The position numbers and the translations under genes were made by a program. From Candidatus Kaiserbacteria bacterium (lineage in GTDB: Bacteria > Patescibacteriota > Minisyncoccia > Phycocordibacterales > UBA2100): a stretch of DNA of 35,785 nucleotides. Each line of letters begins with the position of its first letter. The stretch's first letter is position 1. Below the pieces are notes generated by a model, which worked only from the letters and a program-made list of their open reading frames with translations, had not been told where the DNA came from and did not search any database. The DNA is taken from assembly GCA_016217975.1 (NCBI GenBank), contig JACRFH010000053.1:1-35785 (forward strand). The letters run 5' to 3'. Positions 7,438 to 15,416 of the stretch are shown here, piece after piece.

Positions 7438-9747
7438 TTATGTGGTGTGTGGGGCAGCAGGCTGTGTTGGGTTTGTCGGGGGCTGCGGCGGAGGACGACC
7501 CTTTTTATCTTCGTCATCCAACCTCCTCCATTCTTTCATGGATTTCTTGAACTGCTCGTCCTCACGATAGCCCGTTATCTTTTTCCTGGCCAAGGCTTTG
7601 AGATTTGGGTCAATGATCCCTCGCGGCATGACATTTTCGATCACGCTGTCTGCGGCTCTCGCAGCACGAAGATCTTGTGCTTTTGCGATTCGCTGATGTC
7701 CTTCATCATGCGCCGCCTCTTTTTTCTCGCGATCTTCCTGAGCTTTTATCAGCGTCTTAAGACGATCATTGACACGGTCTTGCGCCGTCTTTATTGAACC
7801 GCCAGCTGCCTGCAGCGCTGTCTTGCGTTCGTCCTCCAATCGTCTGATGTCGGCCGGACTTCCGCCGCCCGGAGCGCTCTTGGCGGCCGCTATCTCCTTC
7901 TCGATGCGTGTAAGTTGTGCCAATTGCTCGTTGGCCTCTTTATGCTGATCGTCTGCGCGTTTTTCAGCGGCCCTTGCCTGGTCCCTTGTCGCTATGAGCT
8001 GCTCCTTCTGTCGCAAATCTTTGTCCGTATCTTTTGAAGCTTCCTTACGCACCTCCGCTATCTTTTCCTTGCTAGGCGCGAGTCCTCCATAGATGGTGCC
8101 GAGTTTCGCTGCTTTTTCGTCAACACGCTTGCCATACGGCGTACTCTTGAATTTGCCCACTTCAAGTCCGCCAAGACCGGGGATTTTGGCCGCAAACTTT
8201 GCCGCGGCGCTATTCATGAGGTTCCAATCTCTGTTAGCCCACTGCTCATTTCTATACTTGCCCCGAGCTGCCGCTCTTCTCTGTCTATCTGACAGATTCT
8301 CATTCTTCATATCTGCGTCGTACCCTATAGCTGCCCGCTTTGAATAGAAGCCAAAGACATTACCAACTCCCGCAGTGGCAAGCCCAAGACCAATCGCGGG
8401 AATTGCGGTAACGAATCGCAGTGCGCTCGCAGTTGAGAGTTTGTACGCGATTATCATTCCTGCGAGGAGAAGCCCGAGGATGACAAGGTAGCCAAGAATT
8501 CCCTGCACATTAGACGGATCACCCAAACTACCGCTGCTCATGAGCTGTGTGTGTACTCCTCCGGAGACGGTGATGGCGGCCCACAAGAACAGCATCAGCA
8601 CGGGGGCAAGGAGCGCATTTTTTATCAAATGATTCCACCATGCGGTCCATCCCATAGCTGCCCAATTCGGTATCAAATATGTTGCGAATGCGAGCGAGGA
8701 AAGAATAAGAAGAAGGATAAGCGTGACAAAACGACTGACGATAAGAAGCACGCCGAAAAGAAGTGCAAGAATAGCCCCGAGCATAAATAGTACCGATTCA
8801 ACTGTGTGGAGAAGTACCCATCCAAATGCCCCTGCGTTATTTTGACTATATATTTTATTTAGTGCAGTCGTTGAGTTCTGCAAACTTGCCGTATCGAGTA
8901 ATTTAGTGAATTGATCGCCGATGCCGGTTGCGTTGGCGGTCACGGCGTTCTTTGAAACCAACTGCGTGTAGATGCTTTGCGAGAAAGCATTGGATGCATT
9001 GATTACAATCTTTGTGAAGAGAAAACTGAAATTGATGAGTACCGCGACGACCAGAACGCGTGCGATGAGCTTTTTATGCCCGTATTCTTTAAGCCCAAGG
9101 ATGATACTTATCGCGATAAAGACGAAAAGGCCTATCATCATGATGTTGGCCAAGTCGCGCACGAATGTCCATACATTATTTATTCCATCGGAAAGATGCG
9201 GATATATTTCATTCCATCCCGATGATGTGGCGAATTGTTTGAGAGTGAGGCTAAAAAGTTGGTCCGTATATTCCAGGAGTCGTGCGAACATGAACATGAT
9301 CCCAGCGAGGACACTGAATGTGACTCGCAGTACCTGACACGCAATAGTCTCGCCTCCAAAATAGCCAGCCTCGGCGCATTCGGGCGGTTGGGTCGGATCA
9401 GTCGAATTCGCTTTTTGAGGCGTTGCCGCTGTATTGCTTTTCATCAGGGCCTTCGCTGCATCGGCGTCCTGTTGCAGTGTCAGACCGGGAGCGTTGCAGC
9501 CAATCGCTCTGGGACCATCGCACTGGCTACCAAGAATGCTCAAAAGATTTTGATCTCGTGAATCACAGGTGCCGCCGCCCCGGCACGCCGCTGAAACATC
9601 GTTGAAACCACAACTTCCTATGGCGATTCCCCCTGTTGGCGACACCAAACAGGCAGCTTCGGCGCGATGCGGTGAGATGAACAACATACATGCACTGACA
9701 CATATGCATGCAAGAGCGAGATTCTTTTTGTTGAAGAACGTCGTCAT
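7438..9747 (-). CDS. VirB6/TrbL-like polytopic membrane protein with coiled-coil tail
   Basis: A protein of about 769 residues. It has a signal peptide (ending HRAEAA), a Cys-rich extracellular segment, then at least seven hydrophobic segments (for example VLAGIMFMFARLL, MIGLFVFIAISIILGL, VLVVAVLINFSFLF, FMLGAILALLFGVLLIV, LGYLVILGLLLAGMIIAY). The last 280 residues form a charged coiled coil (KEEAREKRADDQHKEANEQ-like) and a Pro-rich end. This matches the large VirB6/TrbL-type channel component of Patescibacteria secretion-like loci. The chosen start (9745-9747, MTTFFNKKN) lies 2 bases after the previous stop with GGAAG about 8 nt upstream. An in-frame ATG nine codons earlier would overlap the upstream gene and spoil the signal peptide. 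Confidence 0.75.
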   Translation of the reverse strand: MTTFFNKKNLALACICVSACMLFISPHRAEAACLVSPTGGIAIGSCGFNDVSAACRGGGTCDSRDQNLLSILGSQCDGPRAIGCNAPGLTLQQDADAAKALMKSNTAATPQKANSTDPTQPPECAEAGYFGGETIACQVLRVTFSVLAGIMFMFARLLEYTDQLFSLTLKQFATSSGWNEIYPHLSDGINNVWTFVRDLANIMMIGLFVFIAISIILGLKEYGHKKLIARVLVVAVLINFSFLFTKIVINASNAFSQSIYTQLVSKNAVTANATGIGDQFTKLLDTASLQNSTTALNKIYSQNNAGAFGWVLLHTVESVLFMLGAILALLFGVLLIVSRFVTLILLLILSSLAFATYLIPNWAAMGWTAWWNHLIKNALLAPVLMLFLWAAITVSGGVHTQLMSSGSLGDPSNVQGILGYLVILGLLLAGMIIAYKLSTASALRFVTAIPAIGLGLATAGVGNVFGFYSKRAAIGYDADMKNENLSDRQRRAAARGKYRNEQWANRDWNLMNSAAAKFAAKIPGLGGLEVGKFKSTPYGKRVDEKAAKLGTIYGGLAPSKEKIAEVRKEASKDTDKDLRQKEQLIATRDQARAAEKRADDQHKEANEQLAQLTRIEKEIAAAKSAPGGGSPADIRRLEDERKTALQAAGGSIKTAQDRVNDRLKTLIKAQEDREKKEAAHDEGHQRIAKAQDLRAARAADSVIENVMPRGIIDPNLKALARKKITGYREDEQFKKSMKEWRRLDDEDKKGRPPPQPPTNPTQPAAPHTT

Positions 9748-9749
9748 AC

Positions 9750-11363
9750 TTATTGCTTCCAGCGCTGCTTCCACATATCGAGGACGGCGGCGTTATTGAC
9801 GTTGCACCAGCCGGTTGCAGGATCGGTCGAATCGGCCCAGGTCTTTACAGTGTTCGTTACGAGATCTTGCATCGTCGAGGTGATCGCGCCTTGCTGCTGC
9901 TGCACCTGCGTCACATCCCCTGCTTGGTGCAAGAGGCGCTGCGCCACGAGTTGGTCAAGCTGGACGAGCGCGAGGCGCTGCGCGTCCAAGGACGCGGTGT
10001 TGGTGATGCCCGCGATCAGCTTATCAATGAGCGAGAGTGCTTTCTGCGAAGCCTGCACATTTTGTATCGTCTGATTGGCAAGCGGCGTGATTTGCGCGGC
10101 GATGACGGCTTGCGATGCAACCGTAGTAGTCGCAACATGAAGCGTCCCGCCACCGACTGCGGGGCAGGTATTTCCGGGCGCTGTGGGTGGCGAGGAGCAT
10201 ACCTTGTTGATGATGAGATTCCAGCACTGATTCTCCGCGCTCCGCAGCTGATTTATGGTCGAGGTGAGAAGATTTGCAATTGCTGTCACGACCGAATAGT
10301 ACTGCTGCTCGACCGAGCGCGCGCCAGCCAAGACTTGGAGCGCGGCGTTTGCCGCGGCATTCCGGAGTCCCACGGCGCTCTCTGCGGTCACCTGATCAAG
10401 ATACGACGGCTGATTGCCGATCCTATTCATGATGCCGGAGAGTCCTTGATTCCCGGAGACAATTTGCGAGGCCAGGCCGGCAAAAAGCGCCCCGACCATC
10501 TGGTCAACATCATTGGCGTTCTGGACTCTTACGTATCCCGAGTTGATCGCGAGTTGCGTCGTCTGGCCTATAACCGAGCTTGGTGTCTCAATGACGCGGT
10601 TGCCGTTTTCGTCAATCGAGGTTTTGGCATAGTAGCCGCCGCTCGATTGCACTTGAAGGATGCGCTCCGCGATCGCGCTTGCGGCCTGGCTGTCTATGTA
10701 TTCTTTTCGGTAGATGTAGCCGAATACGGGATCGCATCTCGAATCTGCGAGGGCATCAAGCGCGGCCTGACTCGTGTCCCTCTGGCTCCAGACGTCATCC
10801 ATGTTGCCCTGATATGGGCAGGAGAGACGCTCCAAGGGATGCATGCTTGCAAGTACGCCGCGTGCGGTCGTTTGCAAGACCTGCGGCACGGTCTTTGTAA
10901 GCGAATCTGGCGAAGACTGCATGTTATTAAGGCCGAGAAGCGCAACACGTTGATATTCAGAACTGTCTTCCTGCTTTGGCACCTTTCTGAAAAGCGCACC
11001 GCCGTCGTCTCCGCCAGTGTTTGTGTTGGTGAGGATGATCTTGTTCATTGAGGTATTGGCGCTTTCGCTCATCCTGTCGACGATGCCGCGCAGAACGCAT
11101 TGCTGATAGACGAGGACTCCGGTGTTGAGCTCGACGGTGTAGTCGGCGACTGGTACGTAGACGCCGCCGGTCGCAGAAAATGCACCCACGGATTGCGGGA
11201 GCGCCGCTGTGCTGCGAGAGCAGCCGAAGATCCCCTCGCGTGAGAATTTGTACTGGTCGTTTGCTGCTTGCGCTGATGCGAGAAGTGGAAACAGTATCAG
11301 CACCATCATAAGCATTTTTCCTAGAAGCTGGACACTAGAAGCTAGAAGCTGTTTTTGTGTCAT
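9750..11363 (-). CDS. Secreted protein of the T4SS-like cluster
   Basis: A 537-residue protein with a signal peptide (MVLILFPLLASAQA) and a largely helical, Gln/Ala-rich body. Eight or more cysteines include SCPYQG and CSSPPTAPGNTCP, which suggests disulfides outside the cytoplasm. The fold is not recognised, but the position next to the VirB6-like gene suggests a secreted part of the machine. The first ATG overlaps the previous stop as ATGA (11360-11363), a sign of translational coupling. Between that ATG and a second ATG (11313-11315, Met17) lies a heptamer array that encodes QLLASSVQLLG. The original start may have been Met17, so the array either inserted into the leader or now forms the n-region of the signal peptide. 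Confidence 0.6.
   Translation of the reverse strand: MTQKQLLASSVQLLGKMLMMVLILFPLLASAQAANDQYKFSREGIFGCSRSTAALPQSVGAFSATGGVYVPVADYTVELNTGVLVYQQCVLRGIVDRMSESANTSMNKIILTNTNTGGDDGGALFRKVPKQEDSSEYQRVALLGLNNMQSSPDSLTKTVPQVLQTTARGVLASMHPLERLSCPYQGNMDDVWSQRDTSQAALDALADSRCDPVFGYIYRKEYIDSQAASAIAERILQVQSSGGYYAKTSIDENGNRVIETPSSVIGQTTQLAINSGYVRVQNANDVDQMVGALFAGLASQIVSGNQGLSGIMNRIGNQPSYLDQVTAESAVGLRNAAANAALQVLAGARSVEQQYYSVVTAIANLLTSTINQLRSAENQCWNLIINKVCSSPPTAPGNTCPAVGGGTLHVATTTVASQAVIAAQITPLANQTIQNVQASQKALSLIDKLIAGITNTASLDAQRLALVQLDQLVAQRLLHQAGDVTQVQQQQGAITSTMQDLVTNTVKTWADSTDPATGWCNVNNAAVLDMWKQRWKQ
11321..11350 (+). repeat. Heptamer array H8, inside a signal-peptide n-region
   Basis: Units: CTAGAAG, CTGGACA, CTAGAAG, CTAGAAG. 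A lone copy, encoding residues 5-15 of the secreted protein that starts at 11363. Confidence 0.9.
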
Positions 11364-12130
11364 AACGTTTTCCGCGCGGCATACGCGCCGATCTCGCCAA
11401 ACGACGCGAGCATATCGGCCTGCGCCTGGTTGTAGGTCTTGAGAAGCGCCGCAGAGGCGAAGGGGTCGCTTGCATTTGATGCCATCGCATCAAGCGTGGC
11501 CGCGAATTCATTCATCGCATTCAGAATTGCCGCGTGATACACGGCCGCATCTGCGGGAACCTTGAGTGCGGAGGCATTTCCTGCTGCTTTGCGGTAATTG
11601 ACCGCGGCAGCGCCTAGCGCATTGAGATATTGCACATCGCCGCTCTCTATATACCGACCAAAAATCTCGAGCTCCATATCTTTGTTCAAAAGCAACGGTT
11701 CGAGCGCGACGCGCAGATCGGCGCGATATGCCAGCACGCGCGAGGACGACACATCGGGGTCGGTTTTCACGTCGCCTGCGGTAACACTCGTGTAGTTCAC
11801 TGCCGGCATGATGTCGCTCGCGATTTTTGTGGCCGCTTTCACGCCATCCTCGCTTGAATATGAGCCGTTTCGCGCGACATTATTTGCATATGCGCTCAAG
11901 ATCTGCGCAGCGATATCGGAACTTATGGGCGACACATAGGGAAGATCGGAAAGCAGGGAGTTGGAAGCGGTACTCTTTCCGCCGGAATCTGGGCGCACCG
12001 CGACGAGCGGGACATTCGCGTGAAATACTCCCGATTGCCACACGAGCGCGAGCGCTAGGACAACGACAGAGAAGACGGCGGTGAGCCCTAGCGGCGATAA
12101 CGACAAAAATCCCGTGCGCGCGGTTTCCAC
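11360..12130 (-). CDS. Membrane-anchored helical protein, cluster gene
   Basis: A 256-residue protein beginning at GTG, with a single N-terminal anchor (about 13-32, LGLTAVFSVVVLALALVW) and an extracytoplasmic helical domain rich in Ala, Asn and Ser. It resembles the next upstream gene (12247-13134) in length, topology and order of segments, including a helix with Tyr-Ala pairs and a loop of ASNASDP type, so the two may be old paralogues. The stop overlaps the next start as ATGA. A TATACT hexamer sits 7 nt before the GTG, so the gene may head a leaderless transcript. No known family is recognised; a scaffold or lumen protein of the secretion machine is a guess from context. Confidence 0.55.
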   Translation of the reverse strand: METARTGFLSLSPLGLTAVFSVVVLALALVWQSGVFHANVPLVAVRPDSGGKSTASNSLLSDLPYVSPISSDIAAQILSAYANNVARNGSYSSEDGVKAATKIASDIMPAVNYTSVTAGDVKTDPDVSSSRVLAYRADLRVALEPLLLNKDMELEIFGRYIESGDVQYLNALGAAAVNYRKAAGNASALKVPADAAVYHAAILNAMNEFAATLDAMASNASDPFASAALLKTYNQAQADMLASFGEIGAYAARKTL

Positions 12131-12157
12131 AGCAGAAAGTATAGCATTGGAAAACAG

Positions 12158-12185
12158 CTTCTAGCGCCTAGCTTCTAGCTACTAG
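12158..12185 (-). repeat. Heptamer array H9 (pair 4, left)
   Basis: Minus-strand units: CTAGTAG, CTAGAAG, CTAGGCG, CTAGAAG. The inverted partner H10 is 40 bases away. Confidence 0.9.
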
Positions 12186-12225
12186 GGAAAATCTATATGA
12201 AATCGAGGGAATTTTGAGTTTAAAA

Positions 12226-12257
12226 CTAGAAGCTAGCAGCTAGAACCTAGAAGCTAG
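12226..12257 (+). repeat. Heptamer array H10 (pair 4, right)
   Basis: Units: CTAGAAG, CTAGCAG, CTAGAAC, CTAGAAG, then CTAG. It supplies the TAG stop of the 12247-13134 gene. Confidence 0.9.
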
Positions 12258-13134
12258 TTCCCCCTTGCTGCAGCATGAAGATACTCCCGGGATCGTCCTG
12301 CTGAAACGAAACACCGTAAGCGGGGAAAATGAGCGCAAGCGCGACATAATTACTGACGAATTTGTCGGCCGCGGCGTCGTACGTCTCCATGCGTGTGATT
12401 ATTTCGGCATCTCCATGGCCATCCGGGATGCTGGCTAGTTTGTTGCCGATATCGCGATAGCTTGCAGCGAGCGCATAGAGGGCGGAGGCGGCATATGCGG
12501 GAGCCGAATCCAGACCATCAAGCTGTGCGCCTACATCGGCAAGATCTGCCCCAAGCTGTCGCATGGCGGCTTGTTTTCCGGTGTCGTTTCCGTCTTCAGC
12601 AAAATTCTTGAGAATGGCGACTTGGTTGCCATGGGAGAATTCGAATCCCTGAATGATGTTGCCGACATCGTTGCCGAAGTCATACAGGAGGCGTTGATCT
12701 TTCGTGCGCGAGACGCTGACCTGTCCGGTGCTGAAGAAGCCTGAAGGGATGAATGCATACGCACCCTCGAGCGAGGTGTCCGGTGTTGGGCGGGAATCGT
12801 TGGCAACCGTCGAATATGAGAGCTGGGCGAGGAAAGAATTGAAGCTCGCGACATCATCATTTGCCGCGCTTGGTGGGACGGATGTTGCAAATGGCGAAAC
12901 ATATTTGTAGGTGGCGGCGCCATACCCCGGCGAGACTCCGGGATTTTGCGCGGGCGGCGCATACTGCGCGGGCGCAGATGTTTGCGTAATGCCCTGCCCC
13001 CCGTTCCATGCGGTGATTGAGTTTTCGACCGGAGGCGCGGAGAGACGCGCGGTCACCGTAAACGCGCCGATCGTGAGGAGAAATCCCGCGCCTGCAAGTG
13101 TGGCGAGATATGGATGAGATTGGATCCAGGGCAT
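12247..13134 (-). CDS. Membrane-anchored helical protein, first gene of the cluster
   Basis: A 295-residue protein with an N-terminal anchor (about 9-27, YLATLAGAGFLLTIGAFTV), a Pro/Gly/Gln-rich linker to about residue 95 and a helical domain (ALYALAASYRDIGNKLASIP and later). It is similar in plan to the following gene. The TAG stop and the last two residues (SF) are read from a heptamer array (12226-12257). The ATG is 1-2 bases from another array (13136-13170), leaving no room for a Shine-Dalgarno site. It appears to be the first gene of the minus-strand cluster and is divergent from the lamin-tail gene, 107 bases away. Function unknown. Confidence 0.55.
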   Translation of the reverse strand: MPWIQSHPYLATLAGAGFLLTIGAFTVTARLSAPPVENSITAWNGGQGITQTSAPAQYAPPAQNPGVSPGYGAATYKYVSPFATSVPPSAANDDVASFNSFLAQLSYSTVANDSRPTPDTSLEGAYAFIPSGFFSTGQVSVSRTKDQRLLYDFGNDVGNIIQGFEFSHGNQVAILKNFAEDGNDTGKQAAMRQLGADLADVGAQLDGLDSAPAYAASALYALAASYRDIGNKLASIPDGHGDAEIITRMETYDAAADKFVSNYVALALIFPAYGVSFQQDDPGSIFMLQQGGTSF

Positions 13135-13135
13135 T

Positions 13136-13170
13136 GCACTAGCTTACAGCTTCTAGCTCCTAGCTTCTAG
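13136..13170 (-). repeat. Heptamer array H11 (pair 5, left)
   Basis: Minus-strand units: CTAGAAG, CTAGGAG, CTAGAAG, CTGTAAG, CTAGTGC. It touches the start of the 12247-13134 gene. Partner H12 is 25 bases away. Confidence 0.9.
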
Positions 13171-13195
13171 CCCGCTATCCCCGCTTTCGTATTTA

Positions 13196-13218
13196 CTAAA
13201 AGCTAAAAGCTAGAAGCT
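13196..13218 (+). repeat. Heptamer array H12 (pair 5, right)
   Basis: Units: CTAAAAG, CTAAAAG, CTAGAAG. It lies 24 bases upstream of the lamin-tail gene. Confidence 0.85.
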
Positions 13219-13241
13219 TTTCGAGTGGTACACTATTTGTA

Positions 13242-14141
13242 ATGAGGAAAACACTTTCGGCAATCACGTTCTCAATTCTTCTCGCGCCGTCGCTGGTCTT
13301 AGCGTATCCGTTTGGCGGACAGATCGGTCAGATAATTTTCTGCTACAACAACGCGATCTATACCGCCGTCGGCCCTCCGCGCGGCGGCCCGTTTATCTGG
13401 ACACCCTCGACCAAGACCTACCAATTTGGCCCGCCGACTCATACTGGCCAGTGGCTACTGGGGCTCGCCGCGCCACCTTACTATTGTCTCGTTTCGCGTG
13501 AGCCCATCATCGTGTGGTCCGGCATTCTCATGACGATGGTCGGCTCGAGCGGTCCGGCAGCACCGGGGAGGCCCGGCGGAGGACCGATAACGATTCCTCC
13601 GAATCCTTTCCCGAACCCGAACCCCAATCCAAATCCAAACCCGAATCCAAATCAGAGCATAGGGCATGTCGTCGTAAGCGAGGTCTACTATCAAGCAGAC
13701 TCCGCGCACGGCTCCGATAAAGATCACGAGTGGATAGAGCTCTACAATGGTGCTGCGACGACGGCCGATCTCTCACACTGGTCGGTCAAATCCGCGCAGA
13801 CATCGCAGACGCTCCCCAATGGCACGACGCTTGCGCCAGCCTCGTACATGGTCTTAGCGGGCGCGGATATCCGCTCCATATGGACTATTCCTTCAGGTGC
13901 AAAGTTTCTCCTCTTCCCTTCCGCATTTCCTGGCTTCGCCGCGGCGGGCGACCATGTCTATCTCGAAAATAATTCCGGCGTTCGCATTGACGCAGTTTCA
14001 TACGGCTCGGATACGGGAGCATTCTCGCCGTCAGTCTCGCAAGTCACTCTTGGTCACGCAATTATCCGAAAGACCCTCTCGACCGACACCGATTCATCTT
14101 CGGACTGGACAGACACCTCAGCGCCGACCCCCGGACGCTAA
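13242..14141 (+). CDS. Secreted lamin-tail-domain protein
   Basis: A 299-residue protein with a signal peptide (MRKTLSAITFSILLAPSLVLAYP). A Gly/Pro/Tyr-rich segment of about 100 residues follows, with two cysteines. A linker of Asn-Pro dipeptides (about residues 122-138) leads to a lamin tail domain (about 142-285). Recognisable lamin-tail features are VVVSEVYYQ, DHEWIELYNG, SHWSVKS, ASYMVLAG and YLENNSGVRIDAVSYG. Such domains occur in secreted bacterial proteins, often joined to nucleases or surface modules; no nuclease motif is seen here. A TACACT box 7 nt before the ATG fits a leaderless start. It converges with rsmA, overlapping it by 4 bases. Role outside the cell is inferred. Confidence 0.75.
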   Translation: MRKTLSAITFSILLAPSLVLAYPFGGQIGQIIFCYNNAIYTAVGPPRGGPFIWTPSTKTYQFGPPTHTGQWLLGLAAPPYYCLVSREPIIVWSGILMTMVGSSGPAAPGRPGGGPITIPPNPFPNPNPNPNPNPNPNQSIGHVVVSEVYYQADSAHGSDKDHEWIELYNGAATTADLSHWSVKSAQTSQTLPNGTTLAPASYMVLAGADIRSIWTIPSGAKFLLFPSAFPGFAAAGDHVYLENNSGVRIDAVSYGSDTGAFSPSVSQVTLGHAIIRKTLSTDTDSSSDWTDTSAPTPGR

Positions 14142-14914
14142 TCGTGCAACTCGCCTGCAAGCTTAAACCACTCGTCAACGGAAACAGTTTCAGCCCGAGC
14201 TTTTTCCGACACGCCTGCACGTTTCAGTGCGTGAAGCGCCTCATCCCTTCCAAACTTCACACCGAGATTGTTGAGGAGTTGCTTTCGCTTCGACGCAAAT
14301 CCCGCGCGGACGACTTCGAAAAATCTCTGCTCGTGGATTTTCTTAAAATTCTTTTTTGAAATCTTATCAATGAGGATGATCGATGAATCCACGGAGGGTG
14401 GTGGTGAGAAATTACCTCGCGATACTTTTGCGATGATTTTCGGCGTGCCATACGCTTTTACCGATATCGAGAGGATGCTCTCCTTTTTTGAAACAATACG
14501 ATCCGCGACTTCTTTTTGGATTAGAAGCGCAATAATGCTTGGCGGCGTTCTTTCTTCGAGAAATTTTCTGATTATTTCTCCGGTAATGTAATACGGAATA
14601 TTTGCCGCAACTACATAGCCGCCCGCTTTCAATCCATGCGCTCTCGGATCGAAATCACGGATATCCATCGGCAAAATCTTAAACCTGCCTTCCACGACTT
14701 CGCGTTCAAACATCGGGATGAGATTCGCGGCAAGCCGCTCGTCTTTTTCAATGGCAATCACTCGTGCCCCGGTCGCCAAGAGCTCTTGTGTAAGCGCTCC
14801 CGTCCCCGGCCCGATTTCAACCACCGTGTCGCCAGCGCCTAGTTTCGCGGCTTCTGCAAGTATGCGCGCGTAATGCGGGTTTTTGAGAAAATGCTGTCCC
14901 AATCTTTGGCCCAT
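14138..14914 (-). CDS. rsmA: 16S rRNA dimethyladenosine transferase RsmA (KsgA)
   Basis: A 258-residue methyltransferase that dimethylates two adjacent adenines near the 3' end of 16S rRNA during small-subunit maturation, using S-adenosylmethionine. Visible motifs are GQHFL near the start, the SAM-binding VVEIGPGTGALT, VIAIEKD, the catalytic NIPYYIT (NxPY type) and FSPPPSVDSSII. The start MGQRLGQHF is chosen because the family begins there; the frame is open 21 codons further upstream but that segment is unlike the family and overlaps the divergent antitoxin gene. The start codon is only 20 bases from the antitoxin start. Length is normal. Confidence 0.93.
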   Translation of the reverse strand: MGQRLGQHFLKNPHYARILAEAAKLGAGDTVVEIGPGTGALTQELLATGARVIAIEKDERLAANLIPMFEREVVEGRFKILPMDIRDFDPRAHGLKAGGYVVAANIPYYITGEIIRKFLEERTPPSIIALLIQKEVADRIVSKKESILSISVKAYGTPKIIAKVSRGNFSPPPSVDSSIILIDKISKKNFKKIHEQRFFEVVRAGFASKRKQLLNNLGVKFGRDEALHALKRAGVSEKARAETVSVDEWFKLAGELHD

Positions 14915-14934
14915 AACACCGATATGGTACACTG

Positions 14935-15159
14935 ATGCGCATGAATACGGTAACCATTCCAAGGAAGCTTCCGACAAAAGGTGAGCTCGTGCTCGTCTCT
15001 CGCGAAGAATATGAATCTTTGCGTGCTCAAGCAGAAGGCAGAGAATTCACTCCCACTAAGGCCGATCTAAAAGCCCTCGAGCGGGCCCGGAAAAACTTCA
15101 AGGCGGGGAAAACTATTTCGTATGATGAATTTGCCCGAAGGGTGGACGCTCGTCGTTGA
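14935..15159 (+). CDS. Antitoxin of a RelE/ParE-type toxin-antitoxin pair
   Basis: A 74-residue protein. The N-terminal part (TVTIPRKLPTKGELVLVSREEYESL) resembles small antitoxins with a Phd/AbrB-like beta start. The C-terminal part is basic and helical (LERARKNFKAGKTISYDEFARRVDARR), as in RelB/YefM partners of RelE. It overlaps the toxin start by 38 bases, a common arrangement for these operons. TATGGT lies 6 nt upstream of the first ATG, fitting a leaderless autoregulated promoter; Met3 (14941) is an alternative start. Family assignment is based on context and size; the exact antitoxin class is uncertain. Confidence 0.75.
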   Translation: MRMNTVTIPRKLPTKGELVLVSREEYESLRAQAEGREFTPTKADLKALERARKNFKAGKTISYDEFARRVDARR

Positions 15160-15394
15160 GCCAAAGGTTGCCAAAGAGGCGCGGCGATTTCCCAAGCGCG
15201 ATCGCGAAGTGGTCAAGGAGGCAATTAGGGTATTGCCGGTTAATCCGCATGCAGGCGATATTCAAAAGATGAAAGGCGAGGCTGATTCTTGGCGTCGTCG
15301 CATCGGATCGTACCGAATCTATTATAGCATTCAAGCAAGAGAGCGCATCATTCTCGTCTATCACGTCGAACGCCGCACCTCGACGACGTATTGA
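15122..15394 (+). CDS. RelE/ParE family toxin
   Basis: A 90-residue protein with the RelE/ParE pattern: WTLVVEPKVAKEARRFPKRDREVVKEAI, then AGDIQKMKGEADSWRRRIGSYRIYYSI and IILVYHVERRTS. The sequence KMKG...WRRRIGSYRIYY and the closing VYHVERR are typical of RelE-type mRNA interferases. Predicted role: cleavage of ribosome-bound mRNA or a related activity, held in check by the preceding antitoxin, with which it overlaps. The start may be either of two consecutive ATG codons (15122 or 15125). The gene converges with the possible ADP-ribosyltransferase-fold gene, 22 bases away. Confidence 0.85.
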   Translation: MMNLPEGWTLVVEPKVAKEARRFPKRDREVVKEAIRVLPVNPHAGDIQKMKGEADSWRRRIGSYRIYYSIQARERIILVYHVERRTSTTY

Positions 15395-15416
15395 GCAAGG
15401 GATGAATCATGAAAAC

